DNA of 64,000 bases from contig OZ010580.1 of assembly GCA_963932145.1 (NCBI GenBank), forward strand, positions 38,255,855 through 38,319,854, read 5' to 3'. This DNA comes from Acanthosepion lycidas (lineage: Eukaryota; Mollusca; Cephalopoda; Sepiida; Sepiidae). The notes beneath the pieces are model-generated. The model was not told the DNA's origin. It did not search any database and saw nothing but the letters and a program-made list of their open reading frames with translations. This document shows positions 10,435 to 21,149 of this stretch, in pieces (positions within the stretch are counted from its first letter, which is position 1; each line of letters opens with the position of its first letter). The translations under genes and the position numbers were made by a program.

Positions 10435-10960
10435 TCAGTGTTAGTCCAGGATTTTTGTACTTTCACATTGGTGTTTTGTCCAAAGTTGCATACCAAAAGC
10501 TAAGCAAAGTACTAAAAAACAGAAACATTTCATTAGGTACAAAGAAAAGAGTGCTGCTCTGCTATGTAATATCAATCCTTCCATATAGCAATGAATGCTG
10601 GACAGTTTCCTCACAATAAAGACTGGAGACAGCAGAAATATGGTTTTACAGAAACCTGCTGAGAATACCATGTCATTAGTGTGTAAGCAACAAGGTCTTA
10701 AAGAAGATGGAAACAAAAAAAAGACACTTGGAATTTTTTGGACACTTAATGAGGAAGGAGGGCTGGGATAATTTGACACTAACAGGATATATCAAAAGCA
10801 AAAGGGACAGGAAGTGGTAGTGGATTACCTACCTCACAAGCTTATTTGAATGGATGGCTAAATGGTGGGTGGGATGAATGGTAAAAATACAAGTGTTACT
10901 AAAAGCTGCAAGGGATAGAAAGCTGTAGAGAGCTATGATTGTTCATGTTCCGAATTGACG
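10435..10960 (+). mobile_element. BovB/RTE-like LINE, 3' coding remnant
   Basis: In frame at 10428-10619 the sequence reads YQKLSKVLKNRNISLGTKKR and later CYVISILPYSNECWTVSSQ. A decayed block follows, with GAAATATGGTTTTACAG and 'FLGHIMRKEGL'-like DNA (CACTTAATGAGGAAGGAGGG), down to GTTACTAAAAGCTGCAAGGG near 10900. This is the region after the reverse transcriptase in RTE-clade LINEs. Several stops are present. Confidence 0.78.
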
Positions 10961-11214
10961 GTACATGGAAAAGGTCGTACTGATATGCTTAATCTACACT
11001 TACAATAAGGCGGGTATTTTTTTTTTTCACTTATTATATGGTTTCCAGTTTTATCTCCTTTTTTCCCCCCGAAAGTGACATTTGCTAATTTCCTTGAGTG
11101 AGCCTCATTTTGATTTTCATATAACTGGTCTTGATGTATTGGTTCCATACTGTAAGGCTAGTAGAATCTATTTCTCTTTTTCATTATGCATTACATAACT
11201 ATAACTTTGTTCAC

Positions 11215-11392
11215 CTCTCATCCGGTTCACACTCCTCCCCTGTCTTTTGAACAGAGTAGAGGTTTATCCCTTTTCTCCTGTTTACAATTGGGTTTCTGCT
11301 GCCTTCTAAAGTATTTCCATTCTCATTCACTTCCAGTAGCCTCTTGCATCTTAGTGGTATTATTTCCTTCCTTGGGGTGAATTGACTAAAAA
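11215..11392 (+). mobile_element. Jockey/CR1-like LINE 3' terminus
   Basis: The 3' end signature GCATCTTAGTGGTATTATTT...CTTGGGGTGAATT is followed by an A-run at about 11390. The sequence upstream to 11215 is decayed 3' UTR. Confidence 0.65.
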
Positions 11393-11399
11393 AAAATTC

Positions 11400-12195
11400 T
11401 GATAGAAGTTTTATTTGTCTTTTAAATTCTGTATGAAATGCTTTTGTTTTGAATTTTTCTTTCCCTGTTTCATTCTATTTTTTACTATTATTTTTCACCT
11501 ACTACAAAGTCCAAGAGCCTCTCAAGCTAGAGGGTTACCAAATGAAGTTGTTTTAAGTGTATACAGTGGTGAGCGAGAAAGAGGTGTAGATTATGAAAAT
11601 ATGTAGGATAGATATCAGTTGGCCCTAGACTTGAAGAGGTTAAGATTGTAGTCCATTACACAATGCAGCAGTTCCTATTCTCTTGTTACCCTTTTTTATT
11701 TGCTATATTAATTTATATGCAGTTTTCCTGTCTCTTGCCCACTACTTTTGTGCATATTTTGCAAATTCCACTTAAACCATATAAACATTATCCTTACTGA
11801 GTGCATTTTCTTTATTTGTTATTACATACAGTCCATCAGTATTATCTCTAAGAGTAGTGAGACTTGTATATTAACTTCTTAACTCATCAACCCATCAAAT
11901 GAAATTCCTCCCTTGTCTATACTATATAGATATATATACTATATAATATACTATATATACTATACTATATATATCTATATAATACTTAGGAATTGTCCTG
12001 AGTAGCTCATTATTGATACTACCTTTGATTAGAATTATGCCATTTAGTTTGGTTTCCAATATTTTTCTTATCCTTCCTTATTATTGAATCCTTCATTTCA
12101 TCATTTCTTATGGGATCTCATTCAAATGCTCTTAGGCATTTGTCATGATCATCATTTGTGGTGAATACCGTTTTCTTCTTGGCTTTCATTGAAGC
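11400..12195. other. AT-rich DNA with a small (TA)-rich palindrome
   Basis: ACTATATAGATATATATACT repeats in both orientations at about 11920-11980. No gene is seen. Confidence 0.45.
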
Positions 12196-12198
12196 ATA

Positions 12199-12540
12199 GG
12201 TTCTCATACAATCACTGAAATTAAACAATGTCAAGCCTGGTCAGTACCTAGATGAGTCACTGCTTCAGAATACCAGGTGCTTTAAGTTTGAATGTGCGGG
12301 TGGTGATAATGGCTCGGAATTGTAAAGCAAAGACTGGAAATTCCAGTCTGGTTTATTATATTCACTTATTCACAAATACCCTTCGAAAAAACATAAATCT
12401 ACCTCTTTCTCCCCAGCTATGGGTTAATTAATAGAAATTATATCAGTAAATCATGAGTATCTCTTAAACAAAAATTCTTACAATCAAAAATATCTTCTAG
12501 CTTTCTAAAGGTTGATAAACTGTAAAAAACAAATCAACCA
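12199..12540 (+). mobile_element. 5S/tRNA chimeric SINE, nearly full length
   Basis: The order is a 5S-like head (ATCACTGAAATTAAACAATG, CCTGGTCAGTACCTAGATGA, AATACCAGGTGCTTTAAG), a degenerate tRNA-like part (GGTGATAATGGCTC...AAATTCCAG), a body (CCCAGCTATGGGTTAA), and a tail ending AACAAATCAACCA. The 5S part covers the internal promoter region and 3' half of 5S rRNA. Confidence 0.85.
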
Positions 12541-13050
12541 GTCAATCTTATTATTCTCGTCATCATTTCTCCTTTTTTTTTTACTTTTTTGCATCATCAT
12601 TTATACCTAACAACTCATCTTTGGTAGATTTTGCTTATAAAGTCAAAAGTCAAATAAAATCAAATTACCAAAGCACAGTAACATCTTTTCACAATGATAT
12701 TCTCCTTTTCAGAAGTATAATTATTTCATAACAACTGTTTTTATTGTTAAAATTATTATTATTAATATTTTTAGTTTAACTGTGTATCTCTTAATCCAAA
12801 CAGTTTTTGTTTACATTAATGATGGCCAAATGACAGTATGTCTACTTCAAACTCCATCACTTTTCTAAATATTTTTTCTCCCATTGACCCATATTGTGTC
12901 GTGAATAGCTTATATCATTTTCAAATTGTTTTTTCCCACTTTGAAAATTTTGTCTTGAGGCCAGACATTATTGGAAATAACTTTTTTTCACATTACAGTT
13001 GTTTGTCATAATGAGGATTGTAACATGGTTTTTGCTCTTCTTGCTTATAA
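12541..13050. other. AT-rich spacer
   Basis: No gene or repeat core is recognised between the SINE and the mariner element. Confidence 0.4.
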
Positions 13051-13053
13051 ATA

Positions 13054-13888
13054 CGGGACGTGATGGGTAAATTGCTGACATTTTATATTTTTAATTTTGA
13101 ACATGCGCATTGTTTTTGATTTTGTCCACTGCACAGTATAGTAGGGTCAGTTGGGCACTGTGAGAAAAAGAGCACCATGACATTCATTATTCCAGAAATT
13201 TAGAAAATGGCATGCTGTACTGCTTGGCATTTGCACCAGAAGCTCCAATACAAACATTTCAGAGTGTTTGGGTGTCAAGAGATGAATGAGTTTAATGGTG
13301 ATTATGAAGGCATGGCAGCTCGGAAAACTCACTCTGATCATTCTTATAAGAAAAGAACTCCTGAAATTTGTTGGTGAGGGCCTCAGACTCGACATGAAGG
13401 CTACATCATGTGCCTTGCTGAGGTAGTCCTGCCCTGGTTCAATAGGGTGGCTGCTGAAAGATCCTATGTCTGACAACAGGACTCTGCACCATGCCACACA
13501 AGCAGGAGTACCTCGTCATGACTGTCAGACAATTTCTATGACCACATCACCCCTTACATCTGGCCACCTAACTCCCCAGACTGCAATCCCCTTGACTATT
13601 ATGTGTGGGGTGCAGTTAAGCAAGCAACCGACAAAACTTTTTGTAACACCAAAGATGAACTGAAGGCAAGGATTATGGCAGCATTCACCAACTTACACAA
13701 GGAGACTATCCAGAAGAGTTGCAGGAGATTCTGAAGTCAGTTGAAGCCAATGGCGATTTTTATAGAATAAATTTTCTCTTTCGTATTTTAAAATATTTTT
13801 ATGTAATTTTGGTTAATATATCTGTTAAAATGAGATGTCAGTGTTCATTTTTGCATAATTTAGATGACACTTTATCCATCACACCCTG
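13054..13888 (+). mobile_element. Mariner-type transposon, internally deleted, with terminal repeats
   Basis: Left TACGGGACGTGATGGGTAAA (13052 on) and the reverse complement of the right end, TACAGGGTGTGATGGATAAA (to 13890), match at 18 of 23 positions and carry TA at the outer edge. Between them one frame from 13531 encodes FYDHITPYIWPPNSPDCNPL and DYYVWGAV, then CNTKDELKARIMAAFTNLHKET. This is the third-catalytic-Asp region and C-terminus of an IS630-Tc1-mariner transposase. Upstream the DNA around 13270-13460 is related but frameshifted (VWVSRDEM, AAERSYV, DNRTLHHA). At about 835 bp it is shorter than an intact element and cannot make transposase. A TGA at 13732 precedes the last conserved residues. 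Confidence 0.85.
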
Positions 13889-13889
13889 T

Positions 13890-15018
13890 ATTTATTGCGA
13901 CACAAAAATTAATTTTCATATTCTTTAAAGGTGATTTTACGGGGCTTTCACTGACTCTAATAATTTTGTATTGAGAAATTGTTCTTTAGAATTCGAATAG
14001 AGTGCACAACTAGTATTGCTTTTATGTTTACTTTTGATAGCCTTTCACTGCTTGTCATTAAAATTTTTATTCTGACAACTATCACTTTTATTTGTGCATC
14101 ATCATCATTGTCATCATTATCATAATCATCTTTTTCATTTTCTTCTTCTCCACCCTCCACCACTACCCCTTCCCAGGCCAATACTTGAAACCTAGAATAA
14201 GATAAGTTATTTTGCATTCTGATGCTAAGTGATACTTAACATGTAGAATGTTTCTATTTTTTTTACATTGATAATATCCTCCTGTGTAGATAGGCAGTTT
14301 CACATCTTGTAAACAGGGGAAAATGGGTATCTTGTTAATCTTATTCTTATTATTCATTGCATCTTCACACCAGTAATAACTTGTGGCTTACACAGGAGAT
14401 TAAGTGACAGCAAGTCCTTTCAGTACTCCTGCTTTCATTTTAGTATTCTAGCTGTTTTCAGTATTGTTGATATCAACATACATGATTTCCAGTTCCTCCA
14501 GTCTCTTTCCTTGATGCTTCAGGGCTATTTCCAGTGCTCTCATAATGACTGGTGCAACTGTCACCTTCATATTCTATAAATTTTTTCAGTTCTTTAACAA
14601 GGCTGAAATACTTTTCTGTCTTTTTACTTTCAGAATTATTATTTTCTATCTATATTATTGATTTATTTTTGTCTTAATTTTAATTTCAGTTCCTCTTGCT
14701 AATAATTTTTATCAATGTCTTTTTAATTTTTAATTTTTTGTTTTTGATTTTAGCTAATTATTGGAGTTACTGTTCTGCAACATTTTTTTTATTATTATTG
14801 TTGTTTTTTTTTGTTTTTTTTCTTACCTTGAGATTTTACACCAATGTTGCTGGTGGCTGAAGCTGGAGATGAAGGGTTGGTAACTCTCCTGAGCACTCTT
14901 TTCGATACTAGATGCATTAATGTCATTAAGACAACCGGCATTAGATTGTTATTATGACTATTTTCAGTATTATCATAAATGCTTTTTAGTTGTTATAATC
15001 AAATAAACTCATATTCAT
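13890..15018. other. AT-rich DNA, no supported gene
   Basis: The stretch contains a (TCA/TCATCA)-rich patch at 14095-14135 whose minus-strand translation is a run of D/E residues and is not a gene. T-runs occur near 14790-14820. No repeat family is recognised. Confidence 0.45.
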
Positions 15019-15019
15019 T

Positions 15020-15325
15020 ATGGTGGCATAATGAATAGTGGGTCGGATTGAGGAATCGGAGAGCCGAGTTCAAATTCCAGTAGAATCCATTACATTCACT
15101 TACGTGCTAATACCCTTGGGTAAGGTATGAATCCTCTTCTTCTCCCCCAGCTATGAGTAAATAGCAGGACAGACCAGGTTCTATAGCCTTGGATGGCAAC
15201 TGATCTACTGCAGAAAGAAATGGCAACCTACTGCAGGAAAAAATCTACCTTGTCAGTCATGTATTGAAAGATACATGATCGCCTAAGCATGTATCATACA
15301 TGGCACATAACTGACTGATTAGAGA
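15020..15325 (+). mobile_element. tRNA-headed SINE, tail variant of the chimeric family
   Basis: The tRNA-like part (TGGTGGCATAATGAATAGTG ... GAGCCGAGTTCAAATTCCAG) and the body (CTCCCCCAGCTATGAG) match the family. After AGCAGGACAGACC the tail diverges to GGATGGCAACTGATCTACTG and a run with ATACATGATCGCCTAAGCAT. This suggests a subfamily or a composite. It is followed at 15391-15424 by (AAT)n. Confidence 0.7.
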
Positions 15326-15388
15326 CTAAGAATACTTGTTGTCACTTGACTTCAATCATATCAAAAGATTTGATATTATATTTTTACC

Positions 15389-15390
<2 letters not shown>

Positions 15391-15424
<34 letters not shown>
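15391..15424. repeat. (TAA)n microsatellite
   Basis: A pure trinucleotide run. Confidence 0.95.
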
Positions 15425-15425
<1 letters not shown>

Positions 15426-15603
15426 TCATCATTTTCTATTGAGAAGACTGTTGAAGTTTTGGTATTATTTAGATGTTAAAATAAAATCAGTCATCTAGTA
15501 TGGGAAAAATTATAGTTATAACAACGGACAATGGAATAAAATCTAAGAGCACTAGAAGTAAAGAAACTAATAAGAAGAGTAGACCTTTTCCTGGTTCTTT
15601 TGA

Positions 15604-16203
15604 TTTGTTTTTTATGCCTTATCAACCCTTTGTAGGTTATTTAAAGCCAGAAAATATTTTTAGATTATAAGAATTACTTTTTGCAAATAAAAATCGATTA
15701 GTGATACATGTCTTATGAACAGCTTCTTCCCATGAACCACTTCGCTGTGGAATCGACTCCCAAGGTGATGTTTCCCCAGTCACTACAATCTTAACATTTT
15801 TAAGGCTAGGGTTAACCGTTAACCATTATCTTCCACTCCTATCTGCACAAATTGCTTCCTAACGCAACCATCTATCTCGAGTGTTCTTCAGGCCGAGTAA
15901 AGGGTGAACCTTACTGTAAAAAAAAAAAAAAAAAAAAGAAGAAAAAATATTAATCCATAGCTGGGGGAAAATGAGGTGGATTCATCTCTTTTTGAAGGAT
16001 ATTTGTGCATAAGTGAATATGATGAGCCCAACAGGAACTGGAATATGGCTCTCTGATTAACAGCTCCAATCCATTACACTACCTGCACATCCAAGCCTAC
16101 AACACCTCATTTTTCCAAGCGGTCATTCGTCTAGGTACTGACCAGGCTTGACATTGCTTAACTTCAGTGATCATACAGGAAATGGTGTGTTACAACATGA
16201 TGT
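15604..16203 (-). mobile_element. 5S/tRNA chimeric SINE split by a LINE 3' end
   Basis: The 3' tail of the SINE lies at 15604-15676 (GGTTATTTAAAGCCAGAAAA on the plus strand). Its body, tRNA-like part and 5S head lie at 15950-16203 (CATAGCTGGGGGA, CATTACACTACCTGCACATC, GGTACTGACCAGGCTTGACA, TTGCTTAACTTCAGTGATCA). The insert between them is the plus-strand LINE end at 15715-15945. Confidence 0.78.
15715..15945 (+). mobile_element. LINE 3' end with poly(A) tail, nested in a SINE
   Basis: The frame ACTTCGCTGTGGAATCGACT (TSLWNRLP) is the typical C-terminal 'WN-LP' block of non-LTR retrotransposons, followed by FKARVNR-like and GCCGAGTAAAGGG sequence and an A-run at 15919-15939. The strand is set by the poly(A). 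No clear target-site duplication is seen. The family differs from the Jockey/CR1-like copies elsewhere. Confidence 0.6.
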
Positions 16204-16720
16204 GGCCATAAGTCTTGTCATATTTTTTAATAAATTATAACTTATTCATAATTATAAAAAAAGTTTATCTTCAAAATACCTGCTATATTAAAGGTGATAG
16301 AAATAATTCTGTTATACCCCATCCGCACATCCAAGCTTACAGCACCTGGTATTCCCAAACAATCACCCACATTGGTACTGACCACGCTCAACTTTGTCTC
16401 ATTTTTTTGAATAAATTATAACATATTAATAATTATAAAAATGTTTTTCTTCAAAATATCTATCAAAATAAAGGTAATAGAAATAATTTCATTATACTAC
16501 CTGCACATCTAATCTTATCACACCTGGTATTCCCAATATAGGTACTGACTACTCTTGATATTGCTTAACTTTGGTGATCATACAGGAAACACTGTTTCAA
16601 CGTAATGTGGCTGTAAGCCTTTTCCTGATTCTTGTCATATTTTTTAATAAATTATAACTTATGCATAATGATAAAACTGTTTATCTTCAAAATACCTGCT
16701 AAATTAAAGCTAATAGAAAT
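16079..16720 (-). repeat. Local triplication of 5S-like SINE head plus flank
   Basis: CTACCTGCACATCCAAGC-like starts at about 16079, 16318 and 16497 are each followed by the 5S-like block and then by TTTTTTAATAAATTATAACT and AAAATACCTGCTA. Unit spacings are about 239 and 179 bases. The middle unit lacks most of the TTGCTTAACTTCAGTGATCA segment. Confidence 0.75.
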
Positions 16721-16721
16721 A

Positions 16722-16727
16722 ATAATG

Positions 16728-16767
<40 letters not shown>

Positions 16768-16875
16768 TGATGATGAACATATTTACAACATTAGGAAAAA
16801 TAAAAATAATATTATTGTACTGACAGTAATAATCCTTAAAATTTTCTCCAATCAACTTTAATGACACCACCAACA

Positions 16876-16907
<32 letters not shown>

Positions 16908-16920
16908 GCTATTATTATTT
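16722..16920. repeat. (AAT)n and (ATT)n tracts in opposite orientation
   Basis: (TAA/ATA)n at about 16722-16763 and (ATT)n at about 16876-16905 flank about 110 bases and could form a hairpin. ORFs across them are poly-Ile artefacts. Confidence 0.9.
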
Positions 16921-17040
16921 AAAGCTATTGTGTTCTTCACAGTGTTCTTATTATTACTATTGTTATTATTAATCATATAAACAGTTGTCGTATTAATATT
17001 ATGCATTCATGTTTCTTATGACATGACTATTTGCTTGCAG

Positions 17041-17063
17041 ATGAAGAAGTAGCTGAATCTAAA
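17041..17063 (+). CDS. Possible 23-nt microexon (speculative)
   Basis: CTATTTGCTTGCAG immediately precedes and GTAAGC immediately follows a 23-base segment. If entered in phase 1 it reads (x)EEVAESK without a stop and would leave phase 0, which suits the candidate exon at 18033. Both splice signals are good, but such pairs arise by chance in non-coding DNA. No neighbouring exon is proven. Confidence 0.12.
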
Positions 17064-17409
17064 GTAAGCGTTAGAAGTTAGAAAAGGTCATCAATGCAGA
17101 CTACAGAAGATCTAATAGTTAACATCTGTCAATGAGTGAGCATATATCCTGTGTGTCTATGTGCCTGAATGACCGAGTATGTCAACATTAGCACATGTGT
17201 GTTGTCGTTTTTTTGTTTTTGCGTAAGTGACACGGCGACCATTTCTGTGGATGTAGTCCAAGATATCCATATGTATCCGTATGTATCTGTTTCTGTGCTT
17301 GCATGTGTCTGTGTGTGGGCGTGCGTGTTTATATGCCTATGGTCAGTGAGTAGTGGACAATAAAGAGGAAAGCACTAATGAATTGAACAAGGCCTTCTGT
17401 GCGTCTGGT

Positions 17410-18030
17410 CAGTTGTATCCTGGCCACACCACCACCATCATCATCATCATCTACAGTTTGATTACTGCTGTTATCAGTATTATCATTGTCATCATAAGTA
17501 TAATTGTAGGATCAATTTAAGGCTTTCTATAATCATCATTATTATTAGTCTCTGTTATAATCATAATTACCAACATTATCACTATAAGCATCATTATTAT
17601 CCACACATTATTATTATTATCATCAATCTTAGCATTATTGCAATTAAATTCATAATCATAAAAACTATATTTTATAAATATTGGTCAACATTACAACCTG
17701 TGCTTTTTTAATTACTATCACCTTTATTTATTATCATGATCTATCTAAGACCGCTCTGACAATTATCATCATGATCTACCTGAGGACAACCCTGACCAAT
17801 ATCATCATCACCACTATAATCATAGCCAGTATTTTAACTCTCATCCTTATTAGAATAATAATCATCATCACTGAAATAATAATTCTTACACCTCATAAAA
17901 ACAAGTATCATCATCATCATTATCATTATTAAACTCAGGTCAGTAATTATCATCAGCATCTTGAGAATAGCTACTGTCATCAGAGTGATAATGATGATGA
18001 TAGTGACCATCACTATCATCCTCATAATCA
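17410..18030. repeat. Cryptic (ATC/ATT)-type simple-sequence DNA
   Basis: Roughly 600 bases are built from imperfect ATC, ATT, CAT and TCATCA words on both sides of the Pyr/Pur balance. ORFs here translate to I/T/H/M runs and are artefacts. Confidence 0.8.
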
Positions 18031-18032
18031 TT

Positions 18033-18199
18033 AGCAGCAGCAGCAGCTCTGCTTTACCAAAACTAAAGTATGCCAGATGGTCATTAAAGTCGTAGATGGG
18101 AGATTGCGCAAGGCCAGAAAGAAGAGGAAGCTGAAAAAGAAGGCAGTGGCCAAGCAAAGTCAGGCCATAGCTGTGCAGGCCAGTACAGAGTTGTAAGAA
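18033..18199 (+). CDS. Candidate terminal coding exon, very basic C-terminus
   Basis: After an in-frame stop and a possible acceptor (CATAATCATTAG|CAGCAG) the frame CAG CAG ... CTC TGC TTT ACC is open to TAA at 18197-18199. It encodes a short Gln run, LCFTKTKVCQMVIKVVDGRL, then RKARKKRKLKKKAVAKQSQA and a tail ending ASTEL. Base use is far less AT-rich than the surroundings. Lys/Arg are encoded largely by AAG, AGG and CGC, unlike the AAA-rich repeat ORFs. The basic block could be a nuclear localisation or heparin-binding tail. I do not recognise the family. The CAG repeat gives several alternative acceptors. It could still be a fortuitous frame. Confidence 0.3.
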
Positions 18200-18775
18200 G
18201 ACAGAGAGAGGAAAGAGAGAGCACAAATGAGAGAAGAGATAAAACTAGAGAAAGAGAAGCAAAGGGAGAAAGTGATATGAAAAAGAGGAAATGAGAGAGA
18301 GAGAAAAAGAAAGAAAGAGAAAGAAACAGGTTAGGGAAGGGTGAAGAGAATGTCATAAGAGAAATAGAAGTCAAGAGAGAGAGAGAGAGAGAGAGAGAAG
18401 GTAAATAGAGTGAAGGGAATATAATCAGACAATGAGAAGTAAAAAAGAGAGAGTAAAAGAGGGTCAAAGACGTTTAATAAGAGAAAGAGAAGTCGAGAGA
18501 GAGAGAAGGAAAGAGATAAAGAGAATGTAATTTTGCAAAGAGAAGAAAAAAAATTGTAAAAAAAGGAAAAGGGGATGAAATAAGAGAAAGAGGAGAAAAG
18601 AAACTGAGAGATGAAAATAGAGAAAGTGTAAGAGACATCTTGGAATGATAGAAAGGAAAGGAAAAACATGAGAAAAAATGGTGATGGAAAGTGAAAGAGA
18701 GAAGGGGAAAGAAACGCTAAATCAAAAAGTAAAAGAAGCGACTGAAGAAAAGAAGAAGAAGAATCTGGCCTCATG
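18175..18775. repeat. Polypurine (GA-rich) tract of about 600 bp
   Basis: The plus strand is almost entirely A and G, with (GA)n runs at 18377-18400 and 18494-18510. Minus-strand ORFs of 127 and 147 codons here (S/L/F runs) are translations of the tract. It directly follows the candidate exon stop and could be its 3' UTR. Confidence 0.9.
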
Positions 18776-18779
18776 AATT

Positions 18780-19442
18780 AAGATGCAGGTGTGGAAAAGG
18801 TTGGGTACAGGGGCGGGGGAGATTATTAGGTAAAAGTGTCTTTCTGCAATGTTGTCTTCCCCTACCAACCCTTCCTACGACCCAGCCACCGTCATCACTA
18901 CCACATCTTCTTACCTTTGCTTCAAACACTCTCTTCGAGAAATTCTTTTTCTTTCCTGGACACCAACAGAGCACCTTGCCATTTCATCTGATGTCACTGA
19001 TAATGATGTTGATGATAATAACCATGTCAGTCTTTCCTCTTTCTTCTTTACATTCCTTCTTTCTCCTTCACCTCCCTCCCTCCCATCTCCTTCCCCTCCC
19101 CTCTTCTTTATACCAACTGATAAAATTTCAACTGAGTGGTCAATCATTCCAACAGCAGCAGATAAATACAGAGTGGTGTTGCAAAGCAGCTTAGGACTAC
19201 AGCCACTGCTGGACCTGCCTGTCAGTTTGTCTGTCTGTCTGTCTACCACTTTCTTCTTCTTCTTCTTCATCATCATCATCTTCTTCGTCTTTCCATACAT
19301 TCTCTTGTCCATCCTTGCCACACCAGCACCAATAACTACCCGTCACCTCCACCCAATGCCTATTTCTGCAAAGCTACCTCTCCTGTCCACTCGGCCTGAC
19401 CACTACATCCTTCCCAACCTTCTGTCCATTTCTCTTCATCTT

Positions 19443-19473
<31 letters not shown>

Positions 19474-20290
19474 TTAGACAGATTTCTTGTTCTTTCTTCC
19501 TGGACTTCTCTTTCTCTCTTTTTGTCCTCTCCCTATTTTTCTCTTTTACTCCCACTGCCACTCCCACCACTTTCAAGACATCTTCTCACCACCCTTACTT
19601 ATCACTGATGTCCTTGCCTTTCTTGTTGTTGTTGTTGTTGTTGCAGTGGTCAGTTGTAAAAGAAATGAATTAGTTTTATTATTTCTAGCCTTCATGACTC
19701 ATAGACTGCTACCAGTGCCCGGCAACATGGAGAAAGTGATGTGGTCAGAGGGGGTAGAATGAAGAGAAGGAGAAGGAGAAATAAAACAGAGGTGTGGGAG
19801 TGGGGGATGGTCTGGAAGAGAGAAAGAGAGGTTGAAGAAAAGATAAATAAAAAGAAGAGAGAAAGGAGATCGGAGGTGGGGAAAAGTGAGTGGATGAAAA
19901 GAAGATAGGCAGGTGGGTGTCAGGGTGTGTTGTGAATGTCCACTACTGTGTCCTGCATCCTACCCCAAACATGGCCTGGCCACTACCACCACCACCACCA
20001 CCACTACCACTATCTTGGATTAGTGTGCTGGAACACTGTTTCAGCTTATGCCATACTACCACAAATGCCCACTGCCCACTGTAATGTCTTATCATTTTTA
20101 CTAGTTTTCTATTTCTTTAGCCTTGGCCACTACTCTCCACTGGCTGTAACTGAAATCTTATGTCCAGTTTGCCTTCTGTTTCTTCTCCTCTTCCTTCTCC
20201 TCGTGCTTGTGGGGGTGGGGATAGTGTGAAGGAGTGAGGAAGAAGAGAAGGAGGAGACAGTGGCCAGTGCCTAACCTGTAGGTGTGCTTC
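18780..20290. repeat. Pyrimidine-rich, low-complexity DNA with (CT)n, (TTC)n, (GTT)n, (CCA)n runs
   Basis: The stretch includes TTCTTC runs near 19253-19290, (TC)n at 19441-19470, (TTG)n at 19622-19643 and (CCA)n at 19984-20010. The 274-codon plus-strand ORF at 18849-19673 is Ser/Pro/Leu-rich because of these runs, and overlapping ORFs exist in other frames, so I do not call it a gene. A purine-rich patch follows at about 19755-19900. It may be UTR of the same hypothetical transcript as 18033-18199. Confidence 0.65.
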
Positions 20291-21093
20291 AGGTTTACTT
20301 CCTGCCTTACTAACCGTTTCTCCAAAGATGAAAAAGAAGAGAAAAAAAGCAGACTTACTTCTGTTGGTTACAAAGAGACAAAGACCTTACAACAAAGATC
20401 AACCCTCCCCCACCCTCCAAAAAAGAAAAACAGAAAAAAAAAAAGGAAGAATTTTTTTATGGAATTGCAAGGAATCAGTTCTTTAAACTTTTTCATCTCT
20501 CCTTAGCAAGCACAAATGCATTTTCTTTTTTTTTTATTGTCTGTGCATGTACTTATATTTTTTTATCTTCAGGCATTACTGCTTTGTCTCTTACACCTCC
20601 CACTACACCAATCTTTACCTTTTTTATATACATTTTCAATTTTGTTTTTATTATTATTTCTATTTATCATAATTATTAAATGTTTCTCTACTTCTTTCCA
20701 ACAAATACAAGTTTTCTATACACTTTCAATACACCTTATATATATCACCTTAAGTTCATTGGTTTATTTAACAACTTATCTACTATTTTTTTGAAATTTC
20801 ACAGCTTCAGTTTATTTTATTTTTTAATTTTTGTCATCCGGTCTGATTATCTTGCTAGCAGAACAATTCAATTTTCACTTTGGAATATTACCACCAAACA
20901 GCAAAATTTTCTGTAAGCACAATTATTATTCCACTGGAGACCAAGTTAGATTGGCAGGTGCAAGCCAACAGTCACATTATCATATTTGATGGGGAAGGGT
21001 TAGTGTCAGGGAGAAAAATTCTTTAATATTTCACCTTAGCAATATCACCAGTAAAAACATCTTTTTGTACCTGGAATTCAAAAATTTAAAATC

Positions 21094-21095
<2 letters not shown>
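20291..21095. other. Mixed T-rich DNA, no gene supported
   Basis: It begins with A/G-rich then T-rich sequence. The ORFs at 20516-20794 and 20680-20916 are Phe/Leu-rich products of T-runs. Confidence 0.4.

Positions 21096-21099
<4 letters not shown>

Positions 21100-21145
<46 letters not shown>
21100..21145. repeat. (CA)n(TA)n microsatellite
   Basis: A short CA run leads into a TA tract. Confidence 0.95.

Positions 21146-21149
<4 letters not shown>

Noticed and set aside
13147-13497. 116-codon minus-strand ORF
   Set aside because: It is antisense to the mariner transposase remnant.
18084-18774. Minus-strand ORFs of 127 and 147 codons
   Set aside because: They are the translation of the polypurine tract read from the pyrimidine strand (S, L, F runs).
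18849-19673. 274-codon plus-strand ORF, the longest in the window
   Set aside because: It is Ser/Leu/Pro/Phe-rich because of TTC, CTC and TC runs, overlapping ORFs exist in other frames and on the other strand, and no domain is visible.
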